A DNA stretch of 64,000 bases from an uncultured Flavobacteriaceae bacterium (GTDB lineage Bacteria > Bacteroidota > Bacteroidia > Flavobacteriales > Flavobacteriaceae), in contig CANMRV010000007.1 in assembly GCA_947500435.1 (NCBI GenBank), positions 231,960 through 295,959 on the forward strand. Reading direction: 5' to 3'. Of this stretch, positions 55,742-64,000 are shown in pieces. The position numbers and the translations under genes are program-made. Under the pieces are notes generated by a model, which saw nothing but the letters and a program-made list of their open reading frames with translations, was not told the DNA's origin and did not search any database. Position 1 is the stretch's first letter. Each line of letters starts with the position of its first letter.

Positions 55742-57139
55742 ATGAAGAAATTTTTAAAAATGAAACAATTTACAACAGTGCTAATCTTGGCACTATTTTT
55801 TGTTGCTTGTAGCGACGATGATAACGACAACCCTGTTATCGATCCACCAATGGCCATGCCCGATATCGCTGAAACTGCCATAGCGACACCTGACCTATCT
55901 AGTTTAGTTGCAGCCCTAACGCGTGCTGAATTAGTAGCAACTGTTCAAGGTGACGGACCTTTCACAGTTTTCGCTCCAACAAACGACGCCTTCGCCACTT
56001 TTTTAAGCGATAATGGTTTTGCAACTCTAGAGGATGTTCCTGTTGATGTTTTGACTCAGGTTTTATTGAATCATGTTGTAGCAGGTAAAAATTTATCCAC
56101 CGGATTGAGCACGAGCTACATTAGTTCTTCTTCAACGGCTGGTGTTGACGGAAAGGCATTAAGTCTTTATGTTGACACTACTAGTGGAGTTAAAATAAAC
56201 GGCTCTACCGTTACCCAGGCCGATGTGGAAGCTTCAAATGGTGTAGTTCATATTGTTGATAAAGTAATTGGATTACCAACTATCGTCGACCACGCTATTA
56301 ACAACACCGGATTAACCTCTTTGGTAGGCGCTCTAACAGCTAATGGCAATACAACGTTCATAGATTTACTTTCAGATGCCAATGGAAAGTTCACAGTTTT
56401 AGCTCCCGTTAATGATGGATTTACAGCTTTTATGAATCCTAATAGTAATGACATAAATGATGTTCTTTCAAATCATGTTATCAGCGGAGCAGCCTTGGCT
56501 GCAGGAGATTTGTCCAATACCTATGCAAATACTGTCGCTACAAATTCAGACGGAGATGCCTTGAGTATTTATATAAACACAGATGACGGAGTAAAATTTA
56601 ATGGAACAAGCACAGTAGCCATTGCTGATATTGTTGCTACAAACGGAATTGTACATGCAATAGATCAAGTTATTGATTTACCAACAGTGGTTACATTCGC
56701 CACGGCCGACCCTAATTTTTCAACTTTGGTTACAGCCTTAACTGAATTGACTCCAGCCACAGATTTTGTTGCTGTTTTAAGTACACTAACTGGTACAGAC
56801 CCTGCGCCTTTTACTGTATTTGCACCAACTAATGATGCTTTTGGTAAATTGGCCGCTATTCCTGACGAGGCTGGATTAACCCCTATTTTACAGCATCATG
56901 TAATCGCAGGAGCGAACATTCGTTCCGGCGATTTAACTGCCGACGCTACAACAACTACTCCTGCAACTTTAGAAGGTGACACTTTCCAAATTACTTTGCC
57001 AGGCACGGATGGCAATATCGCAAACGTAGTCGACGGAGCTAATAATGATGGTATTGGAATTGATGCTGTCGATGTTCAAGCTATCAATGGCGTGATACAT
57101 GTTTTGGATACTGTATTACTGCCGAATATTGATAACTAA
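55742..57139 (+). CDS. Fasciclin lipoprotein with three FAS1 domains
   Basis: A 465-residue lipoprotein (lipobox FFVAC near residue 23, then SDDDNDN). Three FAS1 domains: about 38-178 (GPFTVFAPTNDAFATF), 179-315 (GKFTVLAPVNDGFTAF) and 316-462 (APFTVFAPTNDAFGKL), each closing with a VVHIVDKVIGLP-type strand. The second domain has the diverged FTVLAPVNDGF. An in-frame ATG six codons downstream is a possible alternative start. Its own terminator follows, so expression is separate from its paralogues. Confidence 0.92.
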   Translation: MKKFLKMKQFTTVLILALFFVACSDDDNDNPVIDPPMAMPDIAETAIATPDLSSLVAALTRAELVATVQGDGPFTVFAPTNDAFATFLSDNGFATLEDVPVDVLTQVLLNHVVAGKNLSTGLSTSYISSSSTAGVDGKALSLYVDTTSGVKINGSTVTQADVEASNGVVHIVDKVIGLPTIVDHAINNTGLTSLVGALTANGNTTFIDLLSDANGKFTVLAPVNDGFTAFMNPNSNDINDVLSNHVISGAALAAGDLSNTYANTVATNSDGDALSIYINTDDGVKFNGTSTVAIADIVATNGIVHAIDQVIDLPTVVTFATADPNFSTLVTALTELTPATDFVAVLSTLTGTDPAPFTVFAPTNDAFGKLAAIPDEAGLTPILQHHVIAGANIRSGDLTADATTTTPATLEGDTFQITLPGTDGNIANVVDGANNDGIGIDAVDVQAINGVIHVLDTVLLPNIDN

Positions 57140-57161
57140 GATTTCTATGAAATAGACTATT

Positions 57162-57189
57162 AAAGGACCGCAAATAGCGGTCCTTTTTT
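57162..57189 (+). terminator. Terminator after the second fasciclin gene
   Basis: Ten-base stem AAAGGACCGC (57162-57171) with GCGGTCCTTT (57177-57186), five-base loop, then a T run. Confidence 0.9.
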
Positions 57190-57277
57190 ATGTCTTAAAT
57201 CCAAGTTCGCGTTTCTTATCAAATCTACGGTTACCAAAAACCAAATACGCATTAAAAACTCCTTAAAAGTAAGTTTT

Positions 57278-57317
57278 GTTTAATTTTTATAAAAAAAAAG
57301 TAAACAATAAAGCAACC
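57278..57317 (+). promoter_or_regulatory. Shared upstream element, copy 2 (inside a 320-base gene-free leader)
   Basis: Begins GTTTAATTTTTATAAA and ends GTAAACAATAAAGCAACC, matching copy 1 at 55611 with one or two indels. It lies about 195 bases before the third fasciclin gene. The rest of 57190-57510 is very AT-rich and holds no gene that I can support. Confidence 0.55.
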
Positions 57318-57510
57318 TTTTTATGTTTAGATAATCTACTTAATAATTAAACAAAACATTTTAGTTGTTTAACCTATTTCAGTTTTACAAGCTTGTATTG
57401 TGCACAACATCTTACAAAACAAACTTTTAGTTAAAGAATGGTTATCATCTAAAATAGAATTCCTATTTGATTTTAAAACAATTTACTATTAAACAAAAAC
57501 ACTTTTTATT

Positions 57511-59535
57511 ATGAAAAAAAATGTCCCGTTCAAAAGTTCTTTGCTTCTTGCAGCGCTTTTTTTATTTTTCACTTCCTGCGAAAAGAATGTTGACATCAAC
57601 GATCTCGAAAATAAAACTCCTCCTAAAAACATCGTAGAAACCGCTCAAGAAACTGACGCATTAAGTTCTCTTGTCGCTGCACTTGCTAAAGCTGATGAAA
57701 ATGAAGGCACTGATTTAATCGGCACTCTAAGTAGCGAAGGTCCCTTTACAGTTTTCGCACCGACCAATGAAGCTTTTTCGAATTTACTTTCCAGTTTAGA
57801 CAACTACAATTCTCTCGATGATTTCTCAACAGATGAAGATAAAGCAGTTCTAACAACTATACTTACCTATCACGTAATTGCTGGAGTTTCAGCATTCTCA
57901 ACTGATTTGAGTAATGGCCAAATGATTTCAACGGTCCAAGGAGAGGATGTTACGATTAACATTGATGGAGATGTGTTCATTCAAGATGCTACAGAAGTAG
58001 ATGCCAAAGTAGTAATCGCGGATGTCGAAGCCAGCAATGGCGTTGTGCATGTTATTGATAACGTATTATTACCACAAGCTGTTATAGACGCTATTAATGA
58101 TTCTCAAATGGAGGCTTTAGGTACGTTAGTAGACATTGTTATTGCTACAGAGCCATTATCCATACTGGAAGCAGCCGTTATCAAAGCAGGTCTTGCAGAG
58201 ACTTTAAGCAGCGAAGGTCCCTTTACTGTTTTCGCTCCCACCGATGAAGCCTTTGTGGAATTACTCGGAATTTTGGGCGATGAATATCACGGTTTGGAAG
58301 ATTTTGATACACCTGAAGAAATTGACCTTTTAAGAGATATTTTATTATTCCATGTAATTCCAAATGCAACAGTAAAGGCTGCTGATTTGGCGGAGGGAAT
58401 AGTACCCACAGCATTAGAAAACAAATCCATTGCTATTATTGCTTCGGACAAAACATTCGTAATCGGTGATGCTACAGACGACCATGCAATTATTTCGACC
58501 ACAGATATTTTAGCATCAAACGGTGTAGCACATACCATAGATAAAGTTTTATTACCACAATCAGCGATTGATTTCGTCACATCATTAAGTTTGAAAACAA
58601 TTGTAGAAATAGCAGTTGCTACTGACGATTTAAGTTTACTAGTAGATGCTTTAGTCCAAGCTGACGCGGGTTTAGTGGAAGCACTTAGTGGTGAAGGTCC
58701 GTTTACTGTTTTCGCACCTACAAATCATGCTTTCGTCGACCTTTTAGAAGCGCTTGGTGATGAGTACCATAGCTTAGGTGATTTCGACACCGATGAAGAA
58801 AAAGCATTATTAGTTAAAGTTCTCACGTATCATGTAGTGCCAGGAGCAGCAGTCTTCTCAACGGATTTGAGTGATGGCCAAATAATCGAAACGCTTCAGG
58901 GGGAAAAGATAGGAATTCGCATAAATGATGGTGTTCATATTGATGACGATACCGACACCAATGCGTCTATTGTTTTAGCTGACGTTGAAGCAAGCAACGG
59001 AGTAGTTCATGTAATCAATAAGGTGCTACTTCCACAAGAGGTTCTTGATTTATTGCATCCACCTACGCCAAACATTGTTCAGCTCGCCCAATCTGTGGAT
59101 GACCTAAGTATATTAGTTGAGGCATTGATTCAAGCCGAAGGTGATTTGGACGAAATCTTAACTGGTGGTGAGTTTACGGTATTCGCTCCTACCAATGCGG
59201 CCTTTGAAAACTTATTTCATGCTTTGGGGAGTCAATACAACAGTATAGCCGATTTCAACACACATGATGAAAAAGCATTCTTGACAAAAATACTTACCTA
59301 CCACGCAGTCGCGGGAGCCACAGTTGCCTCAAGTGACATTGCAGATCACCAAATATTCCATACCGTGCAAGGAGAAGGTATCGTGGCATTTGTTGGTAAC
59401 TCCATCAAAATAAAGGATAAGACCTTTACGAAAGCTAAGGTTATTGGAGCAGATAATTTTGCCAACAACGGTGTAGTTCATGTCATTGACAAAGTTATGT
59501 TATCCAAAGAAGTATTGGACATCTTAAATCATTAA
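57511..59535 (+). CDS. Fasciclin lipoprotein with four FAS1 domains
   Basis: A 674-residue lipoprotein (lipobox FFTSC near residue 25, then EKNVDIND). Four FAS1 domains: about 38-190, 205-350, 360-510 and 520-672, each with GPFTVFAPTNxAF (GEFTVFAPTNAAF in the fourth) and a VVHVIDxVLLP closing strand. Each domain is longer than in the neighbours because of an insertion with the pattern DEYHSLGDFDTDEEKALL, suggesting these four arose from one another by internal duplication. The four-domain tandem resembles large fasciclin adhesins. A terminator follows. Confidence 0.92.
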   Translation: MKKNVPFKSSLLLAALFLFFTSCEKNVDINDLENKTPPKNIVETAQETDALSSLVAALAKADENEGTDLIGTLSSEGPFTVFAPTNEAFSNLLSSLDNYNSLDDFSTDEDKAVLTTILTYHVIAGVSAFSTDLSNGQMISTVQGEDVTINIDGDVFIQDATEVDAKVVIADVEASNGVVHVIDNVLLPQAVIDAINDSQMEALGTLVDIVIATEPLSILEAAVIKAGLAETLSSEGPFTVFAPTDEAFVELLGILGDEYHGLEDFDTPEEIDLLRDILLFHVIPNATVKAADLAEGIVPTALENKSIAIIASDKTFVIGDATDDHAIISTTDILASNGVAHTIDKVLLPQSAIDFVTSLSLKTIVEIAVATDDLSLLVDALVQADAGLVEALSGEGPFTVFAPTNHAFVDLLEALGDEYHSLGDFDTDEEKALLVKVLTYHVVPGAAVFSTDLSDGQIIETLQGEKIGIRINDGVHIDDDTDTNASIVLADVEASNGVVHVINKVLLPQEVLDLLHPPTPNIVQLAQSVDDLSILVEALIQAEGDLDEILTGGEFTVFAPTNAAFENLFHALGSQYNSIADFNTHDEKAFLTKILTYHAVAGATVASSDIADHQIFHTVQGEGIVAFVGNSIKIKDKTFTKAKVIGADNFANNGVVHVIDKVMLSKEVLDILNH

Positions 59536-59557
59536 GATAAGTTAGGTTAGTTGTTCC

Positions 59558-59612
59558 AAACTTCCCTTTGAGAAATTTCATTTGAAACATTCTTATTGGG
59601 AAGTTTTTTTTT
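59558..59612 (+). terminator. Terminator after the third fasciclin gene
   Basis: AAACTTCCC (59558-59566) pairs with GGGAAGTTT (59598-59606) across a 31-base loop, then a T run. The long loop makes it less certain than the others. Confidence 0.6.
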
Positions 59613-59771
59613 GTAGTTCATCGATATAATCAAACATACAAAATTTCAAACATCATGATAGCATATGTTAGCATACAAAAAAGAAGACTTGACAACTAAG
59701 TTTTTTTTAAAGTGAATTAATACTGCATCTTTGACATCCCAAATCTTACCATACTTAACCTACTTAATGCT

Positions 59772-59808
59772 AAAAGCCCCAACAGAAATGTCGGGGCTTT
59801 TTTTTGAT
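59772..59808. terminator. Hairpin terminator downstream of the giant adhesin gene
   Basis: AAAAGCCCC (59772-59780) pairs perfectly with GGGGCTTTT (59793-59801). It is followed by eight T on the plus strand but only four on the minus strand, and it lies 34 bases beyond the minus-strand stop at 59835. Probably bidirectional. Confidence 0.7.
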
Positions 59809-59834
59809 TTATGGTTAGTGATAAACTTAATAGG

Positions 59835-62800
59835 TCATTTTCGAGACAGTACCTTTTTAACAATCTTTTCTTTCCCAGTTCTAATTATTAAGAAATACAT
59901 ATCTGGTGCAATGCCCGACACATTAAGTTCTATGTCATTTGTGCCCGCTTTCACATTCATGTTTTTCTTTGCCAGTACACATCTGCCATTCACATCGAAC
60001 ATTTCAATTTCAAGATCGGCCTCATAAGGAATATCAACACTTAGGTTCAATTTATCTTTAAAGGTCATCGGATAAGGTGTTACCGTTGTTTTAGTTACCT
60101 TTCTAGAAATACCATCTTCGCAGGTAACTGCATGAACGATTATGTAAATACCTCCACTAATTCCACTCACGTCAACAGCATCAAACTCATAAGTTGTTAC
60201 ATTATTTAATATACCTGAGTTTTGAGGGTATTGACCCGGAGCTACAGTCGGCATTCCATTACCTTTAGTAGGATATTTATCTGCACCAACATAAAGTTGA
60301 GTTTCTTGCATTATAAACCCTGGTAAAATATCAACACTAACATTGACCAACCCATTGCTATATTCCACAGTAACCTCTCCGGTTTTCTCTCCGGCATTCA
60401 GGTTACACTGACCAGCCCCAGCATAAAGATCCATGGTATAGGTACCTTCTGTATCAAAGAAATTTGTCCACCCCCAACGCATGAAGCCATCATCTATGAA
60501 GCAGGTATTATCCGCTTCATACCTAGCGAAAGCCGTTTCACAACCAGTTGGTACAGCATCAGGAATTTCCTCAATGGTAACTTCACATTGTGTTTCACAA
60601 CCATTTGCATCGGTTACCATCACATCGTAAGTACCAGGTGATAAGTCAGTTGCGGTAGCTGTAGTTTGTCCTGAGCTGTCATTCCATAAATATGAATATG
60701 GAGCAGTACCACCATCTGCAGATACTGTGGCTTCACCATTATCCTCTCCTTCATCACTATCAACCACATCTATAATAGAGCAAATTAACTCCTCTGGTTG
60801 CTCAATGGTGATTTGACAGGTAGTTTCCCTACCATTAGCGTCAGTTATGGTTACCCAATGACCACCAGCAGGTAGGGCAGTTGCCGTCTGACCCGTTTCA
60901 CCTGTACACCATAAATAGGTGTACGGAGCCATTCCACCCGTTGGCGTAGCTGTTGCACTGCCATCTGTACCCTCAAAACAGGAAACATGGTTTATCAATG
61001 TAATTTCGCAGGTAAAAGCATTGGGTTCCGTAATCGTCACACTAGCTTCAGCTTCACAACCGTTTTCATCAGTTATAGTAACCGAATGCATTCCAGCGGA
61101 GAGCATACTAGCCATCTGAGTTGTTTCACCATTATCCCATAAATAGGTGTATGGCGGTGTTCCGCCATCTGCCGAGACAGTTGCTACACCATCCTCTTGC
61201 CCAGAATCGCTAACAGCACTTACTTCACTTGCCGTCGCAGTAAACTCCATGGGTTCTTCAATTAGAATCTGACAACTGGTCTGAGCACCATTTGTATCAG
61301 TAACTGTTACCGAATGCATTCCTGCATTCAGTCCTGTGACACTCTGGGTCGTTTCCCCGTTATCCCATAAATAAACATATGGCATCACTCCTCCTATAGG
61401 CATAGCTGTGGCACTACCATTGCTTTCCCCATTACAAACAACATCACTATCTAACATCACAGAGCACATTAAAGCATCAGGCGAAGGAATAATCACTTCG
61501 GACGTAGCTTCGCAGCCATTAGCATCTGTTACTTTTACCATGTGAAGCCCTGCAGTAAGCATGGTTGCAGTTTGGGTAGTTTCACCATTATCCCAAAGAT
61601 ATGTATATGGTGGTGTACCCCCGTCAGCGTTCACTGTAGCCGAGCCATCGTTTCCACCGCTGATAGTAACTTCTGATTCCAGCATAGTAGTAGCCGCAAT
61701 ATCGGTAGGCCCACCAATAGTTACCTCACAACTTGTCTCCACGCCATTTTTATCGGTTACCATAACGCTATGCGTTCCAGCACTTAACATAATAGCCGTC
61801 TGTGTATCTTCACCGTTGTCCCAGAAATATACATAAGGAGATGTTCCTCCATTGACCATTACTTGAGCAGATCCATCTTCACTATCTAGGCAAAGCGCAT
61901 CACTTATTTTTTCCGCTGTACAGGAAATAAGGTCGGGTTCCATTAGCGTGACTTCGCAACTGGTCATGCAGCCATTTGCATCCGTCACAGTAACTGAATG
62001 AGTTCCTGCATTTAAAGCCTCTGCCATGGCCGTGGTTTCCCCGTTATCCCATAGATAGGTAAAGGGAGCAGTACCCCCGCTTGGGGTTACAGTAGCAGAA
62101 CCATCACTTCCTCCGTTAGAACTTACGTTACCAAATACAGAGGCCGTACACATCAATTCATCAGGTTCTTCAATGAAAATATCACATGTAGATTCCCTAC
62201 CATTGGAGTCCGTTATTGTAACCGAATGTAATCCCGCGTTAAGCGATGATGCCATGGCCGTTATTTCACCATTATCCCAGAGATAACTAAATGGAGCCAT
62301 TCCTCCGATTGGGTTTGCCATGGCGCTTCCGTCAGCTGCATCAGCGCAAGAAACAATTCCAACATCAGCCGTTACTTCGCATGTAAATTGTCCTGCTTCA
62401 GGAATGTCTACATAACAGACTGATTCGCATCCGTTGGCATCTATTACTTTAACACTATGATTCCCAGCTGAAAGCATAATGGCTGTTTGCACATTTTCAC
62501 CATTGTCCCACAAGTAGATATAGGGAGTTGTTCCCCCGTCAGGAGTCACAGTTGCTGAACCGTCGTTGGCACCATCTGCACTTACCCCACTTTCTACAGT
62601 AGTTTCACAGGTTAATTCTTCGGGCTGCTCAATTTCAACACTACAGTCCGTTTTATTTCCGTCGGCATCAAATACCACAACGGTATGTGATCCTGCTGCA
62701 AGCATAGTTGCAGTTGCAGTAGTTTCTCCATTATCCCATAGATAGGTATATGGCCCTACTCCACCACTGGCAGAAACTGTTGCCGAACCGTCATTGCCAT

Positions 62801-64000
62801 CAAAACAGCTAACATCTTCTACACTTGGATTAATAGTACATTCCAAATCACTCTGTGGTTCGCAACCCGTTTCATCTTCGCAATCTATGTGAAAGTTAAA
62901 ATCAATAATCCATCTTTGCTCATCACCTTGTGGTCCCATCCAAGCCCATCCTGCCAGACCTTCTGCAGAAGTATCGGAATCCCACAGTGCACCCCCTGGA
63001 CCAACATGTACACCAAGGTTTGGTGTATTTGGGTCGTTCGGGTCAGGACGTTGCGTGATAATAAAGGTTCCTTCTTCGATGCAATCTCCGCCAGATGTCG
63101 TAATAGTACTTTGCGTATCATCAACTACATAATACCTTAAGGCTTCTTTTACAAGGGCACTGGGATCACAACCCTGTGGCTTGAACATACCTCCATCGGC
63201 ACTCCATTGATTCCAGTCTTTTAAATCCTTCAAAACAATATAGAGTTGAGCCGAACAGGTTCCAACCTGTGTTGACCCTTCAATAAGTGCTGTGCCATTC
63301 GTAAATTCCGTAAAGCTTAATGAATGGGTCGCATTTTGTGAAAAGAATGCCGAATTGGTCGGACTATTTCTCATCTCGTGCCAATAGAAGCTATAAAAGG
63401 GTTCTTCATTAGGGTTACAGAAATCAATATCGAGAACTTCACAAGATTGCACAATGATATCTTCCAATACCATTATAGTAATTGTTGCCGTGTCATCAGG
63501 ACATGTATTTCCGCTACTCACGGTATATGTGATATCATAATTACCCGGAGATAGTCCAGTTGTGTCAAAACTATTTCCGCTTAGTCCCCCAGTCATCCCA
63601 GGGTCAGCGAAGGTTCCACCTGGAACACTTACTAAGGCGTTAAGGTCTACGATAGTACTCTCACATACTTCGGTACTATTATCTGCACCGGCATCATTAG
63701 GCACATCTACATTGATTGTTATGGTCGCCTCATCATCAGGACAACTCTGATTTCCGCTACCAACGGTATAAATAAGATCATAACTTCCTGGCGATAATCC
63801 TGAGGTATCGAAGTCAGTACCACTCAGACCACCAGATAGACCGGGGTCTGTAAATGAACCTCCCATAACACTAACTAAAGAGGTCAAATCGACAATTTCA
63901 CCATCACAGACGGTAACTTCATTATCGTCACCGGCCTCCAGGGCTTCCTCATAGGTCACCGTTACCATCGCCGTGTCCTCCGGACAGGTGTCCGTGGCGG
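59835..64000 (-). CDS. Giant SprB-repeat surface protein, C-terminal part, T9SS substrate (partial)
   Basis: The frame stays open to the window edge; an internal Met at 63968 is numbered 1 here. Layout: two complete 80-residue Ig-like repeats (1-170; GLSGxxFDTxGLSPGxYD pattern) with more beyond the edge; a cysteine-containing domain of about 200 residues (171-374, YSFYWHEMRNSPTNSAFFSQ to WIIDFNFHIDCE) that I do not recognise; ten SprB repeats of about 76 residues (375-1137); another unrecognised domain (1138-1290); and a C-terminal type A T9SS sorting domain (about 1300-1377, LEIEMFDVNGRCVLAKKN, ending KKVLSRK). The protein should be secreted by T9SS and attached to the cell surface, where SprB-type proteins act as gliding adhesins. 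Not proof that this strain glides. Confidence 0.9.
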   Translation of the reverse strand, partial: ATDTCPEDTAMVTVTYEEALEAGDDNEVTVCDGEIVDLTSLVSVMGGSFTDPGLSGGLSGTDFDTSGLSPGSYDLIYTVGSGNQSCPDDEATITINVDVPNDAGADNSTEVCESTIVDLNALVSVPGGTFADPGMTGGLSGNSFDTTGLSPGNYDITYTVSSGNTCPDDTATITIMVLEDIIVQSCEVLDIDFCNPNEEPFYSFYWHEMRNSPTNSAFFSQNATHSLSFTEFTNGTALIEGSTQVGTCSAQLYIVLKDLKDWNQWSADGGMFKPQGCDPSALVKEALRYYVVDDTQSTITTSGGDCIEEGTFIITQRPDPNDPNTPNLGVHVGPGGALWDSDTSAEGLAGWAWMGPQGDEQRWIIDFNFHIDCEDETGCEPQSDLECTINPSVEDVSCFDGNDGSATVSASGGVGPYTYLWDNGETTATATMLAAGSHTVVVFDADGNKTDCSVEIEQPEELTCETTVESGVSADGANDGSATVTPDGGTTPYIYLWDNGENVQTAIMLSAGNHSVKVIDANGCESVCYVDIPEAGQFTCEVTADVGIVSCADAADGSAMANPIGGMAPFSYLWDNGEITAMASSLNAGLHSVTITDSNGRESTCDIFIEEPDELMCTASVFGNVSSNGGSDGSATVTPSGGTAPFTYLWDNGETTAMAEALNAGTHSVTVTDANGCMTSCEVTLMEPDLISCTAEKISDALCLDSEDGSAQVMVNGGTSPYVYFWDNGEDTQTAIMLSAGTHSVMVTDKNGVETSCEVTIGGPTDIAATTMLESEVTISGGNDGSATVNADGGTPPYTYLWDNGETTQTATMLTAGLHMVKVTDANGCEATSEVIIPSPDALMCSVMLDSDVVCNGESNGSATAMPIGGVMPYVYLWDNGETTQSVTGLNAGMHSVTVTDTNGAQTSCQILIEEPMEFTATASEVSAVSDSGQEDGVATVSADGGTPPYTYLWDNGETTQMASMLSAGMHSVTITDENGCEAEASVTITEPNAFTCEITLINHVSCFEGTDGSATATPTGGMAPYTYLWCTGETGQTATALPAGGHWVTITDANGRETTCQITIEQPEELICSIIDVVDSDEGEDNGEATVSADGGTAPYSYLWNDSSGQTTATATDLSPGTYDVMVTDANGCETQCEVTIEEIPDAVPTGCETAFARYEADNTCFIDDGFMRWGWTNFFDTEGTYTMDLYAGAGQCNLNAGEKTGEVTVEYSNGLVNVSVDILPGFIMQETQLYVGADKYPTKGNGMPTVAPGQYPQNSGILNNVTTYEFDAVDVSGISGGIYIIVHAVTCEDGISRKVTKTTVTPYPMTFKDKLNLSVDIPYEADLEIEMFDVNGRCVLAKKNMNVKAGTNDIELNVSGIAPDMYFLIIRTGKEKIVKKVLSRK
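60558..62846 (-). repeat. Ten SprB-type repeats, about 228 bases each, in alternating types
   Basis: Each unit carries a form of DGSAxVxxxGGxxPYxYLWDNG followed by an SVTVTDxNG block. Odd units have a Cys before the DGSA block (as in VSCFDGNDGSA) and no Cys after NG; even units lack the first and have NGC (as in DANGCE). DNA identity between units is moderate. Confidence 0.9.

Noticed and set aside
59731..60027. Plus-strand open frame starting near the terminator, and a possible small RNA ending at the hairpin
   Set aside because: The frame is antisense to the conserved C-terminal sorting domain of the adhesin, and the upstream -7-like CATCTTTG lacks a correctly spaced -33 element.
1..64000. 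tRNA, rRNA, insertion sequence, integrase, phage or CRISPR genes
   Set aside because: I looked for them by motif and found none; this is not a substitute for tRNAscan or covariance-model searches.

Overview
The window looks like a chromosomal stretch from a Flavobacteriaceae bacterium, probably marine. The evidence is AT-rich DNA, start codons without clear Shine-Dalgarno sequences, TAnnTTTG-type -7 promoter elements, many lipoproteins, a hybrid two-component regulator with propeller repeats, and a giant SprB-repeat surface protein ending in a type IX secretion (T9SS) sorting domain. I saw no tRNA, rRNA, CRISPR array, insertion sequence or phage gene. The genus cannot be fixed from the sequence alone.

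Layout. 0-3.7 kb: the end of an ECF sigma factor, a membrane protein, a PlsC-like acyltransferase, a NUDIX hydrolase whose start codon overlaps that of a divergent cyclophilin lipoprotein, and a TRIC-type channel. 3.8-10.9 kb: the conserved RDD / SpoIIM / membrane protein / DUF4129 / DUF4350 / MoxR / DUF58 cluster, with several GTG and TTG starts. 11-20.6 kb: gamma-glutamyltransferase, small lipoproteins, a DUF6340-like lipoprotein, a DUF819 transporter, a LytS/LytTR-type two-component pair, a metallophosphoesterase, and a DUF5694 gene interrupted by one in-frame stop. 20.5-36.3 kb: an accessory-looking block with interleaved duplicates (two seven-helix membrane proteins, two NTF2-like small proteins, two leucine-rich-repeat lipoproteins), a membrane-anchored AraC/TPR regulator, a Tat-exported class V aminotransferase and a 1352-residue hybrid sensor. 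36.4-42.9 kb: membrane proteins, then an operon of two paralogous histidine-rich TPR proteins, an SCO copper/redox protein and a RibD-like reductase. 43-54.3 kb: M16 and M28 peptidases, a DUF2007 protein, a PVC-type heme protein, a nitronate monooxygenase-like enzyme and mnmA. 54.4-59.6 kb: three tandem fasciclin-domain lipoproteins with 2, 3 and 4 domains. 59.8-64 kb: the 3' end of a giant SprB-repeat adhesin, running off the window.

The observations most worth follow-up are: (i) the ten SprB modules strictly alternate between two cysteine patterns, so the real unit is a dimer; (ii) the two tandem TPR proteins share five aligned histidines and sit directly upstream of an SCO gene; (iii) the hybrid sensor is followed by leucine-rich-repeat lipoproteins rather than a sugar-utilisation locus; (iv) the fasciclin genes form a 2-3-4 domain ladder, two of them sharing an upstream inverted-repeat element; (v) five genes have a promoter-like TAnnTTT(G/A) only 3-4 bases before the ATG, which suggests leaderless mRNAs. 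Domain assignments come from reading motifs; no database search was run.
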